Shown here one piece after another: positions 17,737-27,221 of a stretch of 64,000 bases of DNA. Below the pieces are notes generated by a model. The model was not told the origin of the DNA, searched no databases, and saw only the letters and a list, made by a program, of their open reading frames with translations. The position numbers and the translations under genes were made by a program. The DNA is from Psychromonas aquimarina ATCC BAA-1526. GTDB taxonomy: Bacteria > Pseudomonadota > Gammaproteobacteria > Enterobacterales > Psychromonadaceae. The stretch is from assembly GCF_000428725.1 (NCBI RefSeq), contig NZ_AUAM01000013.1, positions 80,431-144,430 on the forward strand. Reading direction: 5' to 3'. Within the stretch, counting starts at the first letter, position 1. The number at the start of each line of letters is the position of its first letter.

Positions 17737-18843
17737 TTATGCCGTAGGCATTTTAGCCAGCTCAACACATACTAAGTCGCCGAACTCTTCAGTACTAACA
17801 AGGTTAGCTTCAGTCGCTTTAGACAGATCTGATGTTGAATAACCTTTAGCAAATACGCTCTGCATGGCAGCCCAAAGGTTCTTCGCTTCTTTCTCCATAC
17901 CAAAGCTCATCTCCAGCATTAATGCAACAGAGCCGATCATTGAATACGGATTTGCGATACCTTTACCGGCAATGTCCGGCGCACTGCCGTGTGACGGTTC
18001 GTAGTATGATTTTTCAGGACCTTTGCAGGCAGAAGGCATCAGGCCTAAAGAGCCTAAAATACCGCCGCCCTGGTCACTTAAGATATCACCAAACATGTTT
18101 TCCATTACCATTACATCAAACATGGCAGGATTTAAACAAAGGTAAGTAGCAGCCGCATCAACCAGAATATTTTTAACTTCTACTTCCGGGTAGTTTTTAC
18201 TTTCTTCTTCAACAATTTCATTCCACAGCACGCTTGATTTTAAAACATTTGATTTGTGGATATTATGAAGCACTTTTTTGCGCGTCATAGAAACATCGAA
18301 AGCAACTCGGATAATCTGGCGGATCTGATCTTCATCATATTCAAGTACTTCACGGACAAAACGTTTACCATTTTCATCAACGCCGTTTTCTTTCTCACCG
18401 AAGTATAAACCGCCCACTAATTCACGGATAATCATAATATCGATACCTTCACCGATAACTGATTCTTTTAACGGAGAAAAGTGTGCAAGACCTTTAGGCA
18501 GGTAAACCGGACGGAAGTTAGCGTAAGTATTGTAGCGGCGGCGAAGCGGTAATAAAGCACCACGCTCAGGCTGTTCATCAACAGGGATTTTTTTAGAATC
18601 TTCATGATTCAGACCGATTGTACCTTTAAGAATTGCATCGGCTTTATCACAAGCTGCTTTCGTTTCTTCAGGGAAAGCGCTGCCCGTTGCAAAATATGCC
18701 GCAGCACCAAATAACACGTCGTTAAGTTCAAAGTTAACTTCCGGGTTACGCTGTTCAACAAGGTTTAATACTTTAACCGCTTCTTTCATTACTTCAGGAC
18801 CGATACCGTCACCTGCAAGTAAAGCAATGTTATATGTAGTCAT
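17737..18843 (-). CDS. leuB: 3-isopropylmalate dehydrogenase-family beta-decarboxylating dehydrogenase
   Basis: NAD(P)-dependent oxidative decarboxylase. The 368 residues show GDGIGPEV (about residue 11), the LeuB-type substrate motif ERGALLPLRRRYNTYANFRP, the lysine region HKSNVLKSSVLW, the metal-binding aspartates in FGDILSDQGGGILGSLG, and the cofactor motif HGSAPDIAGKGIANP. LLPLR with RP favours 3-isopropylmalate, the leucine pathway substrate. However, no leuA, leuC or leuD is next to it and it is a single-gene unit, so another 2-hydroxy acid is possible. The ATG at 18843 gives the normal N-terminus. Confidence 0.8.
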   Translation of the reverse strand: MTTYNIALLAGDGIGPEVMKEAVKVLNLVEQRNPEVNFELNDVLFGAAAYFATGSAFPEETKAACDKADAILKGTIGLNHEDSKKIPVDEQPERGALLPLRRRYNTYANFRPVYLPKGLAHFSPLKESVIGEGIDIMIIRELVGGLYFGEKENGVDENGKRFVREVLEYDEDQIRQIIRVAFDVSMTRKKVLHNIHKSNVLKSSVLWNEIVEEESKNYPEVEVKNILVDAAATYLCLNPAMFDVMVMENMFGDILSDQGGGILGSLGLMPSACKGPEKSYYEPSHGSAPDIAGKGIANPYSMIGSVALMLEMSFGMEKEAKNLWAAMQSVFAKGYSTSDLSKATEANLVSTEEFGDLVCVELAKMPTA

Positions 18844-18982
18844 TATAATTCCCTAAATGATGGTTATGTTTTTAGATCTTCTTAATTTTGTGTAAAACAC
18901 TATAAGGAAAAGCAGAGGCAGTTTCAAACCTCCTGTGACTATTTCCCGGTAAAAATGTTTATTTAAGCAGAATATATGAATA

Positions 18983-19738
18983 TTAAACCGGATTATCGAT
19001 ATCGATATAGGTTACATCCAGCTCAAGTTCGTCATTAATCCATTGCCCAAGCGCCTGTACTCCATAACGTTCGCTGGCATGGTGACCGGCTGCAAAATAA
19101 TGAATGCCCATTTCCCGGGCAATATGTACGGTGCGCTCGGATATTTCACCACTAATAAAAGCATCAATGCCCTGCTCAGCGGCAATATTGATATAATCCT
19201 GTCCGCCGCCGGTACACCAGGCGACACTTTTAATCTCTTTTTTACCGCCGTTTATATGCAGCGGCTTACGTGATAAAGCAGATTCAATACGCTCACTCAG
19301 CTGCTGCGCGCTGAGCGCCTGTTCAAATTTACCAACCCGGCCGACACTGCGTTTATCCCAGGGCTCTAAGGGACGACGATCGGTAATCCCTAATAATTTC
19401 GCCAGCTGCGCATTATTTCCCAGCTCAGGGTGCACATCTAAGGGCAGATGATAGGCATAAAGGTTAATGCCGTTTTCAATCAAGGTTTTAATACGATTGT
19501 ATTTCATACCGACAATCGCTTGATCTTCACCCTTCCAGAAAAAACCATGGTGCACTAAAACTGCATCGGCCTGTTGTTCAACCGCAATATCAATCAAAGC
19601 CTGACAAGCAGTGACCCCGGTAATAATTTTCTGTACCTGCTCCACACCTTCAACCTGCAGACCGTTCGGGCAGTAATCTTTAAACTGATGTATTTCTAAA
19701 AACTGGTCTAATTTATTGGCGAGTTTTTTATTTTTCAT
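18983..19738 (-). CDS. ybgI: NIF3-like dinuclear metal-centre protein YbgI
   Basis: Conserved protein forming hexameric rings with a dinuclear metal site; some homologues are described as GTP cyclohydrolase I type 2-like, but the function is unsettled. The sequence follows E. coli YbgI: YCPNGLQVEG, the metal ligands in VLVHHGFFWKG and YHLPLDVHPELGNNAQLA, and CTGGGQDYIN. I start at ATG 19738 (251 residues, GGGA upstream); the longer frame to 19783 runs into the end of a structured repeat. Confidence 0.92.
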   Translation of the reverse strand: MKNKKLANKLDQFLEIHQFKDYCPNGLQVEGVEQVQKIITGVTACQALIDIAVEQQADAVLVHHGFFWKGEDQAIVGMKYNRIKTLIENGINLYAYHLPLDVHPELGNNAQLAKLLGITDRRPLEPWDKRSVGRVGKFEQALSAQQLSERIESALSRKPLHINGGKKEIKSVAWCTGGGQDYINIAAEQGIDAFISGEISERTVHIAREMGIHYFAAGHHASERYGVQALGQWINDELELDVTYIDIDNPV

Positions 19739-19765
19739 ATTATTTCCCATCGAATAAAAGCAAGT

Positions 19766-19941
19766 ATACCCAAACCACCTCAAAATACAGATTCAGAGCT
19801 TCTCCCATAGGGCAAGACGATAAACGATAATCTTCGTTGTTAAAAGGTTTTGATTTAGAATAACTAGATCATCAACCTTCTGCCTAGAATCTCATCATTT
19901 ACCGGCTTGCTGATTCCTGCACTTTGAGGTGGCTTGGGTAT
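19766..19941. repeat. MITE-like structured repeat, copy B
   Basis: Lies between phoR and ybgI. The left end ATACCCAAACCACCTCAAA and the right end pair over the outer 25 bases with three mismatches, all A/G transitions. An inner hairpin GATTTAG-N5-CTAGATC lies at 19852-19870, exactly 71 bases from the right end, as in copy A (11353-11617). Only the tip ATACCC is shared with copy A in the end stems; the remaining stem sequence differs but keeps pairing. No coding potential is seen. Confidence 0.75.
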
Positions 19942-20016
19942 CATATTGTAGCGGATAGCTTCTCTATTCGATACAAACTAAAGAAACTAAAAAATATAGG
20001 AATAAACGGTATTCAT

Positions 20017-21306
20017 TTAAGCCAGGTAATTCTGCGGTATGACAAAAAAGAAGCGGCTGCCCTCACCTAAAGTACTTTCAATATTTAATTCACTGTCATA
20101 ATGGGTTAATGCATGCTTTACAATTGACAAGCCTAGTCCTGAACCGCCGGTATCACGAGAGCGGGAAGTATCAACACGATAAAAACGTTCCGTAAGATGC
20201 AGAATATGCTCCGGTGCAATACCATCACCGTTATCCGTTACGCAGAAATAAGCGCCCTGTGCACTGGAGCGCCAGACAACTTTAACCGAGCCCTTCGCAG
20301 GAGTATAGTTAATTGCATTGTAAACCAGATTAGCCATCACACTGCGCAGCTGCATCTGATCACCAAGCAGCAGCAGGTCATCCTGAATTTCAAACTCAAC
20401 AGACATCACTTTCTTGTCACCTAAAGCAACGGCTTCATTTTTAATCTGAGTAAGCAGTGCAGGCACATCCACATGCTGATCCAGGTCAATACTCGGTGCA
20501 CCTTCAATTTTCGACAGGGTCATCAGCTGTTCAACTAAGGAACACATACGAGTTGTCTGCTGATCCAGCACAGTAACCGCTTTGCTCTGGTAGGAGTTTT
20601 CTTCAGTCTGCATTTCTAAAATTTCAATATACCCCTGCAGCACAGTTAACGGTGTTCGCAGTTCATGGGAAACATTAGCGACAAACTGGCGGCGCATTTC
20701 ATCCATCTGCCGATAGCTTGTAACATCTCTAACAATCAGCAGGCGCTGATGCTTTGCATAGGGCATAACCCGGAACTCTAATATTTTGTCCGGATTAATC
20801 GGCGACGTTAAATCAAGCGGTTCATGAAAATTATCCGCTTTAAGGTAACCGACAAAATCCGGGTGACGGATCAAATTGGTGATATTTTCACCGCTGTCTT
20901 CCGGCCACTTAAAACCCAGCTGAAACTGCGCTAAACGATTACACCAGATAATCTGACCTTCCTTGCGAAATACCACCACCGCATCGGGCAGTGCTTCAGA
21001 GCCTTCGCGAAAGCGGCTGATTACGTCGGCTAATTTATTACGCCGTTTGCGGTGACGCTGCTGCATATTATGAATACCGGTAAAAGCATGTTCCCACTCG
21101 GATCTGCCCTGCGGCAGCACTGTACTTTTACTCAACCATAACCAGTCATTGAGTTTTTTAAGGTAATAATAATGCCAGATAATATGTGCGGAAAATGCAG
21201 CTAAGAGCAGCTCAGTCAGACAGTTAAATAATATACCGATAATCAGCAGCGGCAGGTATACAATTACCAGCGCCCATATTAACTGCTTCCATGAATAGAT
21301 TTTCAA
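20017..21306 (-). CDS. phoR: Phosphate regulon sensor histidine kinase PhoR
   Basis: Membrane sensor kinase that activates PhoB in low phosphate. The 429 residues have two N-terminal helices (about 8-48), a PAS domain (about 100-200), the H-box NVSHELRTPLTVLQGY with phospho-acceptor His214, and an HATPase domain with NAINYTP (N box), DNGDGIAPEH and GGSGLGLSIV. Length and domain order match E. coli PhoR (431). The start appears to be a TTG (21306) eight bases after an AAGAG Shine-Dalgarno; no in-frame ATG fits. It follows phoB by 32 bases. Confidence 0.96.
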   Translation of the reverse strand: MKIYSWKQLIWALVIVYLPLLIIGILFNCLTELLLAAFSAHIIWHYYYLKKLNDWLWLSKSTVLPQGRSEWEHAFTGIHNMQQRHRKRRNKLADVISRFREGSEALPDAVVVFRKEGQIIWCNRLAQFQLGFKWPEDSGENITNLIRHPDFVGYLKADNFHEPLDLTSPINPDKILEFRVMPYAKHQRLLIVRDVTSYRQMDEMRRQFVANVSHELRTPLTVLQGYIEILEMQTEENSYQSKAVTVLDQQTTRMCSLVEQLMTLSKIEGAPSIDLDQHVDVPALLTQIKNEAVALGDKKVMSVEFEIQDDLLLLGDQMQLRSVMANLVYNAINYTPAKGSVKVVWRSSAQGAYFCVTDNGDGIAPEHILHLTERFYRVDTSRSRDTGGSGLGLSIVKHALTHYDSELNIESTLGEGSRFFFVIPQNYLA

Positions 21307-21338
21307 ATTAGTTACTCTTGCTTGCAGTCATAAAACAG

Positions 21339-22022
21339 CTAAGATTTAGTCGAAAAACGATAACCGGCGCCGCGGACAGTCTGTACCAGGTGATCGTGAT
21401 CGCCGAGTGCTTTACGCAGACGTCGAATATGCACGTCAACGGTACGGTCTTCAACATAAACATTGGTTCCCCAGACGTTATTCAGCAGCTGTTCTCGACT
21501 GTAAACCCGCTCCGGGTGGGTCATAAAAAAGTGCAGCAGTTTAAATTCCGTCGGTCCCATATCCAGCGGCGTTTCAGCAAGCGAGGCTCGGTGTGAAACC
21601 GGATCTAACTTTAATTTCCCCACTTCCAGAGTATCGTCCAGGGAAGTCGGATTAACCCGGCGCATCACTGATTTTAAACGGGCCATCAGCTCTTTTGGTG
21701 AAAAAGGCTTAGTTACATAATCATCGGCGCCGTTTTCCAGACCGCGTACTTTATCTTCCTCTTCACCGCGGGCAGTGAGCATTACCACCGGTATCTGGCG
21801 CAGTATGTCATCCTGCTTAAGGTGTTTTAATAATTTAATGCCGCTGCCGCCGGGAAACATCCAGTCTAGTAAAATAAGATCCGGATAGGGTTCAGCTAAC
21901 TTGTCTAGTGAACTTTGATAATTATCAGCTTCAATACATTCATAACCATGCTGATCTAATACAAAACACAACATCTCGCGAATTGCCTGTTCATCTTCTA
22001 CAACTAAAATACGGCTTGCCAT
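21339..22022 (-). CDS. phoB: Phosphate regulon response regulator PhoB
   Basis: OmpR-type regulator that binds Pho boxes when phosphorylated. The 227 residues have a receiver domain with acidic residues near 10-11, phospho-acceptor Asp53 (LLDWMFPGG) and Lys in TKPFSPKEL, then a winged-helix domain with [12 protein letters not shown] and [14 protein letters not shown]. It is the first gene of phoBR and has a correctly spaced Pho box upstream, so it probably activates itself. Two phosphate transporter operons in this window carry matching sites. Confidence 0.97.
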   Translation of the reverse strand: MASRILVVEDEQAIREMLCFVLDQHGYECIEADNYQSSLDKLAEPYPDLILLDWMFPGGSGIKLLKHLKQDDILRQIPVVMLTARGEEEDKVRGLENGADDYVTKPFSPKELMARLKSVMRRVNPTSLDDTLEVGKLKLDPVSHRASLAETPLDMGPTEFKLLHFFMTHPERVYSREQLLNNVWGTNVYVEDRTVDVHIRRLRKALGDHDHLVQTVRGAGYRFSTKS

Positions 22023-22060
22023 TAAATTTTACCTGTTTGTTGTCAATTTTAAGTGCGCTT

Positions 22061-22094
22061 ATTATTGCCATGCATTATGACACTTATATTACAA
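22061..22094 (-). promoter_or_regulatory. Pho box and -10 of phoBR
   Basis: Minus strand TTGTAAT-ATAA-GTGTCAT (22094-22077) is a 7-4-7 PhoB site. Ten bases further is AATAAT (22066-22061), a plausible -10. It is nearly identical to the site before the long pstC gene. Confidence 0.8.
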
Positions 22095-22227
22095 TGAATC
22101 ATAAACTGTCATCAAACTTGCAGAAAACAGCATTTATTAAAAAAACTGATCAACTTTTGCCGATTTTCCTAAAAATCATTTACACTCTGTTCCTATTTTT
22201 TGTTTCTCATTAATTAAGGTGCATTCC

Positions 22228-23136
22228 ATGTTTTTCAAAAACCTGCAAGTTTATCGTTTTACTCGTCCGTTAGAGCAGGACGCAGATGCTTTAGAAAGAA
22301 ATCTTGAAGAGTTTAAGTTTAAAGCCTGCGGCAGTCAGGATGTTTCTAAACTTGGCTGGGTATTTCCAATGGGAAAATCAGGCTCCATGTATACTCACCT
22401 GGCCAGTAAACAGATTCTAATCTGCCTGAAAAAAGAGGAAAAAATGTTACCTGCCGGTGTTATTAAGGATCAGGTTAATGAACGTGCAGAAGCCATTGAG
22501 CTTGAGCAGGGGCGTGCACTGAAGAAAAAAGAGAAAGACAGCCTTAAAGAAGAAATTATTATGCAGCTGCTGCCCCGTGCATTCAGCCGTACTTCACAAA
22601 CTTTCGCCTGGATTGATCCGGAATCAGACATGTTATATGTTGACGCCTCAAGCAGCCGTAAAGCAGAAGAGTTAATTTCACTGCTTCGTAAAACTTTAGG
22701 CAGTTTACCGGTTGTGCCGGTGCAGCTGAAAAACCAGGCTGATGTAGTTATGACCGACTGGCTGGCTGAAGGTAATATCCCGGCTAACTTTAAATTAGAA
22801 GATGAAGCTGAATTATGCTCGGCGTTAGAAGGCGGCGGTATTATCCGCTGTAAACAGCAGGATCTGCTTTCAGAAGAGATTAAAAACCACCTGTCTGCAG
22901 ATAAATTTGTCACTAAATTAGCACTTAACTGGGCTGACAGCATCTCATTTATTATTGGTGAAGAGTTTGCATTCAAACGCATTAAGTTTGCCGATGTACT
23001 GCAGGAGCAGAACGAAGATATCGATAAAGATGATTTTGCAGCCCGCTTTGATGCTGATTTTGCTTTAATGACCGGCGAAATTAAACAGCTGGTTCCCGCA
23101 GTGATTGAAGCATTCGGCGGCGAACAAGCTTTGTAA
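22228..23136 (+). CDS. rdgC: Recombination-associated protein RdgC
   Basis: Ring-shaped DNA-binding protein that limits RecA activity and is linked to replication restart. The 302 residues match E. coli RdgC closely: FKNLQVYRFTR, ACGSQDVSKLGWVFPMG, LLPRAFSRTSQTFAWID, LRKTLGSLPVVP and DFAARFDADFALMTGE. I start at ATG 22228, eight bases after AAGG, rather than the GTG three codons upstream. It is divergent from phoB and followed by a terminator. Confidence 0.96.
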   Translation: MFFKNLQVYRFTRPLEQDADALERNLEEFKFKACGSQDVSKLGWVFPMGKSGSMYTHLASKQILICLKKEEKMLPAGVIKDQVNERAEAIELEQGRALKKKEKDSLKEEIIMQLLPRAFSRTSQTFAWIDPESDMLYVDASSSRKAEELISLLRKTLGSLPVVPVQLKNQADVVMTDWLAEGNIPANFKLEDEAELCSALEGGGIIRCKQQDLLSEEIKNHLSADKFVTKLALNWADSISFIIGEEFAFKRIKFADVLQEQNEDIDKDDFAARFDADFALMTGEIKQLVPAVIEAFGGEQAL

Positions 23137-23151
23137 TTTAACAACCAGACA

Positions 23152-23187
23152 AAAACCTCTGTGATTACTCGATTACAGAGGTTTTTT
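23152..23187 (+). terminator. Terminator of rdgC
   Basis: Stem AAAACCTCTGT/ACAGAGGTTTT with a 12-base loop and a T run. Confidence 0.88.
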
Positions 23188-23286
23188 ATTGTCTAAATTT
23201 TATATTTTACTGCAGCTAATCCGCACCGTTTCCTGCTATTATGCACCGCTAATAATCCCCATTAATTACACAATGAGTTGAATATT

Positions 23287-24477
23287 ATGAGTCTTTCTAT
23301 TTTTGGCAGTGCGACAGCAGAGAGTGCAACAAAAGCCCTTTTATTAGGTTCAGGAGAATTAGGTAAAGAGGTTGCCATTGAACTGCAGCGTTTTGGTATT
23401 GAGGTCATAGCGGCAGACAGTTATGAAAATGCCCCGGCGATGCAGATTGCACACAGCTCACATGTTGTCAGCATGCTTGACGGTGAAAAATTAGAGCAGA
23501 TTATCCGCGCTGAAAAGCCTGATTATATCATTCCGGAAGTTGAAGCTATTGCAACCGAGACCTTAGTAGCATTAGAAGCTGACGGTTTCAATATTGTTCC
23601 CAGTGCACGCGCTACAAAATTAACCATGGACAGAGAAGGTATCCGCCGTCTCACAGCAGAAACACTGGGCGTTAAAACATCTCCTTACATATTTACAGAC
23701 TCAAAAGAAGAATACCTGCAGGCAGTTAAAACTGTCGGCATTCCCTGCGTAGTTAAACCGGTAATGAGCAGCTCAGGTAAAGGGCAGAGTATTATTAAAT
23801 CGCAAGATGATTTACAAGCAGCCTGGACTTACTCGCAGGAAGGCGGCCGCAGCGGCGCCGGACGGGTCATTATTGAAGGTTTTGTTCCCTTTGATTATGA
23901 AATTACCCTGCTGACGGTCAGCGCTGTTGACGGAGTGCACTTTTGTGCGCCAATCGGGCATCGTCAGGAAAATGGCGATTACCGCGAATCCTGGCAGCCG
24001 CAGCAGATGTCAGAAGAGGCTCTGAGCAAAGCACAGAATATTGCAGAAAAAGTCGTTAAAGAACTTGGCGGTTACGGCCTGTTCGGTATGGAGTTTTTTG
24101 TTAAAGACAATGAAGTCTACTTCAATGAAGTATCGCCACGCCCGCATGATACCGGATTAGTGACCCTGCTTTCTCAGGATGCTTCAGAGTTCGCTCTGCA
24201 TGTACGCGCTGTTTTAGGCCTGCCGATCGGCGGTATCACTCAGTATGGTCCGACTGCATCCAGTGTAATTTTAGGTAACGGCAGTTCACAGGATATTAAG
24301 TTTGCCAATATCAGCCAGGCATTAGGCGCAGTACCGGGTTCACAGATGCGTTTATTTGCTAAACCGGATATTAATGGTTCGCGGCGCTTAGGTGTCGCAA
24401 TTGCACGCGGTAAAAATACCAGCCAGGCAGTTGAAAATGCCAGAAACGTTTCATCGAAAGTTGAAGTGATTTATTAA
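23287..24477 (+). CDS. purT: Formate-dependent phosphoribosylglycinamide formyltransferase PurT
   Basis: ATP-grasp enzyme making formyl-GAR from GAR, formate and ATP in purine synthesis. The 396 residues show [19 protein letters not shown] near the N-terminus, the ATP-grasp block [12 protein letters not shown], the long family block [18 protein letters not shown], and [16 protein letters not shown] near the active site. I start at ATG 23287; a TTG three codons upstream is less likely. It has its own terminator. Confidence 0.97.
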   Translation: MSLSIFGSATAESATKALLLGSGELGKEVAIELQRFGIEVIAADSYENAPAMQIAHSSHVVSMLDGEKLEQIIRAEKPDYIIPEVEAIATETLVALEADGFNIVPSARATKLTMDREGIRRLTAETLGVKTSPYIFTDSKEEYLQAVKTVGIPCVVKPVMSSSGKGQSIIKSQDDLQAAWTYSQEGGRSGAGRVIIEGFVPFDYEITLLTVSAVDGVHFCAPIGHRQENGDYRESWQPQQMSEEALSKAQNIAEKVVKELGGYGLFGMEFFVKDNEVYFNEVSPRPHDTGLVTLLSQDASEFALHVRAVLGLPIGGITQYGPTASSVILGNGSSQDIKFANISQALGAVPGSQMRLFAKPDINGSRRLGVAIARGKNTSQAVENARNVSSKVEVIY

Positions 24478-24500
24478 CTTAATCTACGGCAGATAAATGC

Positions 24501-24527
24501 AAAGGCAGCTTCGGCTGCCTTTTTTTA
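24501..24527 (+). terminator. Terminator of purT
   Basis: Stem AAAGGCAGC/GCTGCCTTT closed by a TTCG tetraloop, followed by a T run. Confidence 0.92.
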
Positions 24528-24615
24528 TGCCAGAAAATAGGGTTAAAGATCAATTTTTATTAATAATCATGCACAAACAGCAAATAACGCTTGAAATATA
24601 AACACAAAACAACTA

Positions 24616-24631
24616 CTGTCTAGTTATACAG
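24616..24631. promoter_or_regulatory. LexA (SOS) box of the sulA-like gene
   Basis: CTGTCTAGTTATACAG matches CTGT-N8-ACAG perfectly and lies 25 bases before the start codon, where LexA would block the promoter. Confidence 0.88.
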
Positions 24632-24655
24632 TGTTTTTACATACAGGTGTTTATT

Positions 24656-25066
24656 ATGTTAGCAAATTATGTACAGATCAAAAACTCAACTTCCTCTTTA
24701 ACTGAACTTTATGCAAAAGCAATTAATAAACAGTTCATTAACGTAAGTTACGAGCAGCAGAACTTCCATGATTTATTAAGCCATCTAAATGAAGATAGTG
24801 ATCCGCGCTGGATACTGTTTATTGCACCTCCCGGCAGACCTAATTTCAAGTTTCTACAGCAGGCCGGCATTGATAAAAGCCGCGTTATCACCCTTGATGC
24901 CGACAAAGTAAAAGATGCGCTAGAGATGCTTAAAAGCACATTAAAAAGTAATAACTACGCAACGGTTGTTTCCTGGTTAAACAATGTGGATAACGATTTA
25001 AAGGCTGAACTGGAAACATACTGCAAAGCATCTGAAACAGACTGTTTTGTTTACTGTAAACAATAG
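24656..25066 (+). CDS. sulA: SulA-like SOS cell division inhibitor
   Basis: Predicted FtsZ inhibitor made during DNA damage. The 136 residues are shorter than E. coli SulA (169) but keep the core: RWILFIAPPGRPNFKFLQQAGID aligned with the SulA RWQLWLTP...WVQASGL segment, and ALEMLKSTLKSNNYATVVSWL aligned with ALRTGNYSVVIGWL. A perfect LexA box lies directly upstream. I start at ATG 24656, preceded by AGGTG. Overall similarity is weak, so SulA-like is the safe name. Confidence 0.8.
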   Translation: MLANYVQIKNSTSSLTELYAKAINKQFINVSYEQQNFHDLLSHLNEDSDPRWILFIAPPGRPNFKFLQQAGIDKSRVITLDADKVKDALEMLKSTLKSNNYATVVSWLNNVDNDLKAELETYCKASETDCFVYCKQ

Positions 25067-25129
25067 CGCCGCTGAATGAAAAAATTGGGTATAATAGGCA
25101 AAATTTATTAACAAGCAGGCCATTAAATA

Positions 25130-25333
25130 ATGTTTCAATACAGCGACAAAACCAAAAACTTAATCAATCTTATCGGCAGCGGTGATGCGGCTTACGTACC
25201 TAAAGCAATTACCTGTGCTATTAATACACTGGATGCAATTGCCGCTGATGAAAGTTTATCTGATAAGACCCGTGAAAATGCGGCCTTTGCCGCCGCTAAT
25301 CTGGTATTAAGTGATTACAACGATAACGATTAG
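25130..25333 (+). CDS. yaeP: UPF0253 family protein YaeP
   Basis: Small conserved protein of 67 residues and unknown function. GDAAYVPKAITCAINTLDAI and ENAAFAAANLVLSDY match E. coli YaeP. A TATAAT lies about 35 bases upstream and a bidirectional terminator is shared with serS. Confidence 0.9.
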   Translation: MFQYSDKTKNLINLIGSGDAAYVPKAITCAINTLDAIAADESLSDKTRENAAFAAANLVLSDYNDND

Positions 25334-25360
25334 TATCTCGAAGCTAATCTCAAAAACAAA

Positions 25361-25387
25361 AAAGGAGCCGGCAGGCTCCTTTTTTTA
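25361..25387. terminator. Bidirectional terminator between yaeP and serS
   Basis: Stem AAAGGAGCC/GGCTCCTTT with a four-base loop has T runs on both strands and serves the convergent genes. Confidence 0.9.
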
Positions 25388-25410
25388 TGGATGTTTGTTA
25401 CAACAACTAT

Positions 25411-26706
<1,296 letters not shown>

Positions 26707-27093
26707 CTAACTCTTTAAAACTAATAAAGTGCCTACATATGCGGCTAAAATACAGACAACAACATTCAATGCGACATTGAGCATCGCTTTGACTAATTCA
26801 CCCTGCTGTAAAAGCAGTAAATTATCCATGGAGAATGTTGAAAATGTTGTTAATGCACCTAAAAACCCGACACCGATTAACGGCCACCAGGGTGATGCGG
26901 TAATTGTTTCCTGCTGGACCAGCTGAAAAATGTAACCCATTATCAGCGAGCCTAAAATATTGACCGTAAGTGTAGCAAATGGAAAACCTTTTCCAAAGAG
27001 GCTTATCATGCCAATACCAATTAAATAGCGTAATGTCGCACCAAAAGCGCCGCCGCAGGCCACTAAAGCTATATTTGTTATTATATTATTCAT
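26707..27093 (-). CDS. crcB: Fluoride channel CrcB/Fluc
   Basis: Small inner-membrane fluoride exporter that works as a dual-topology dimer. The 128 residues have four hydrophobic helices and family motifs GGAFGATLRYLIG, TLTVNILGSLIMGY and GFLGALTTFSTFSMD. It sits between rarA and serS; E. coli has rarA-serS directly, so crcB is an insertion into that order. Its first codons are part of a local duplication that also covers the rarA 3' end. I saw no fluoride riboswitch upstream. Confidence 0.95.
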   Translation of the reverse strand: MNNIITNIALVACGGAFGATLRYLIGIGMISLFGKGFPFATLTVNILGSLIMGYIFQLVQQETITASPWWPLIGVGFLGALTTFSTFSMDNLLLLQQGELVKAMLNVALNVVVCILAAYVGTLLVLKS

Positions 27094-27221
27094 AGAATTT
27101 GCTGCTGCCTTGTAACTTTTCTAAATCAGAAGTGAACGGAGCATAAAACAAACGCCCCGTATCAGCTGCTTAAGCGATATTTGTTATCATATTATTGATA
27201 GCGTTTGTTGCTGCTTTGCAG
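27066..27221. repeat. Near-tandem duplication at the rarA-crcB junction
   Basis: 27066-27115 and 27172-27221 match at 41 of 50 bases, 106 bases apart, in direct orientation. The first copy covers the crcB start and, on the minus strand, still reads LQGSSKFYE-stop just ahead of it. The second covers the rarA end ([13 protein letters not shown]) and a dead crcB start reading MITNIA-stop. This fits duplication of an original rarA/crcB overlap. Confidence 0.65.

Noticed and set aside
22106..22123. Plus-strand Pho box for rdgC
   Set aside because: CTGTCAT is followed by CAAA and CTTGCAG, which is too far from the second half-site consensus.
23216..23286. PurR operator before purT
   Set aside because: CCGCACCGTTTCCT looked suggestive but does not align with the PurR consensus in its left half.
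24478..24655. CRISPR arrays or further insertion sequences anywhere in the window
   Set aside because: No regularly spaced repeats and no transposase other than the one at the right edge were seen.
27094..27191. Fluoride riboswitch upstream of crcB
   Set aside because: No fluoride-riboswitch core is visible; the region is explained by the rarA-crcB duplication.
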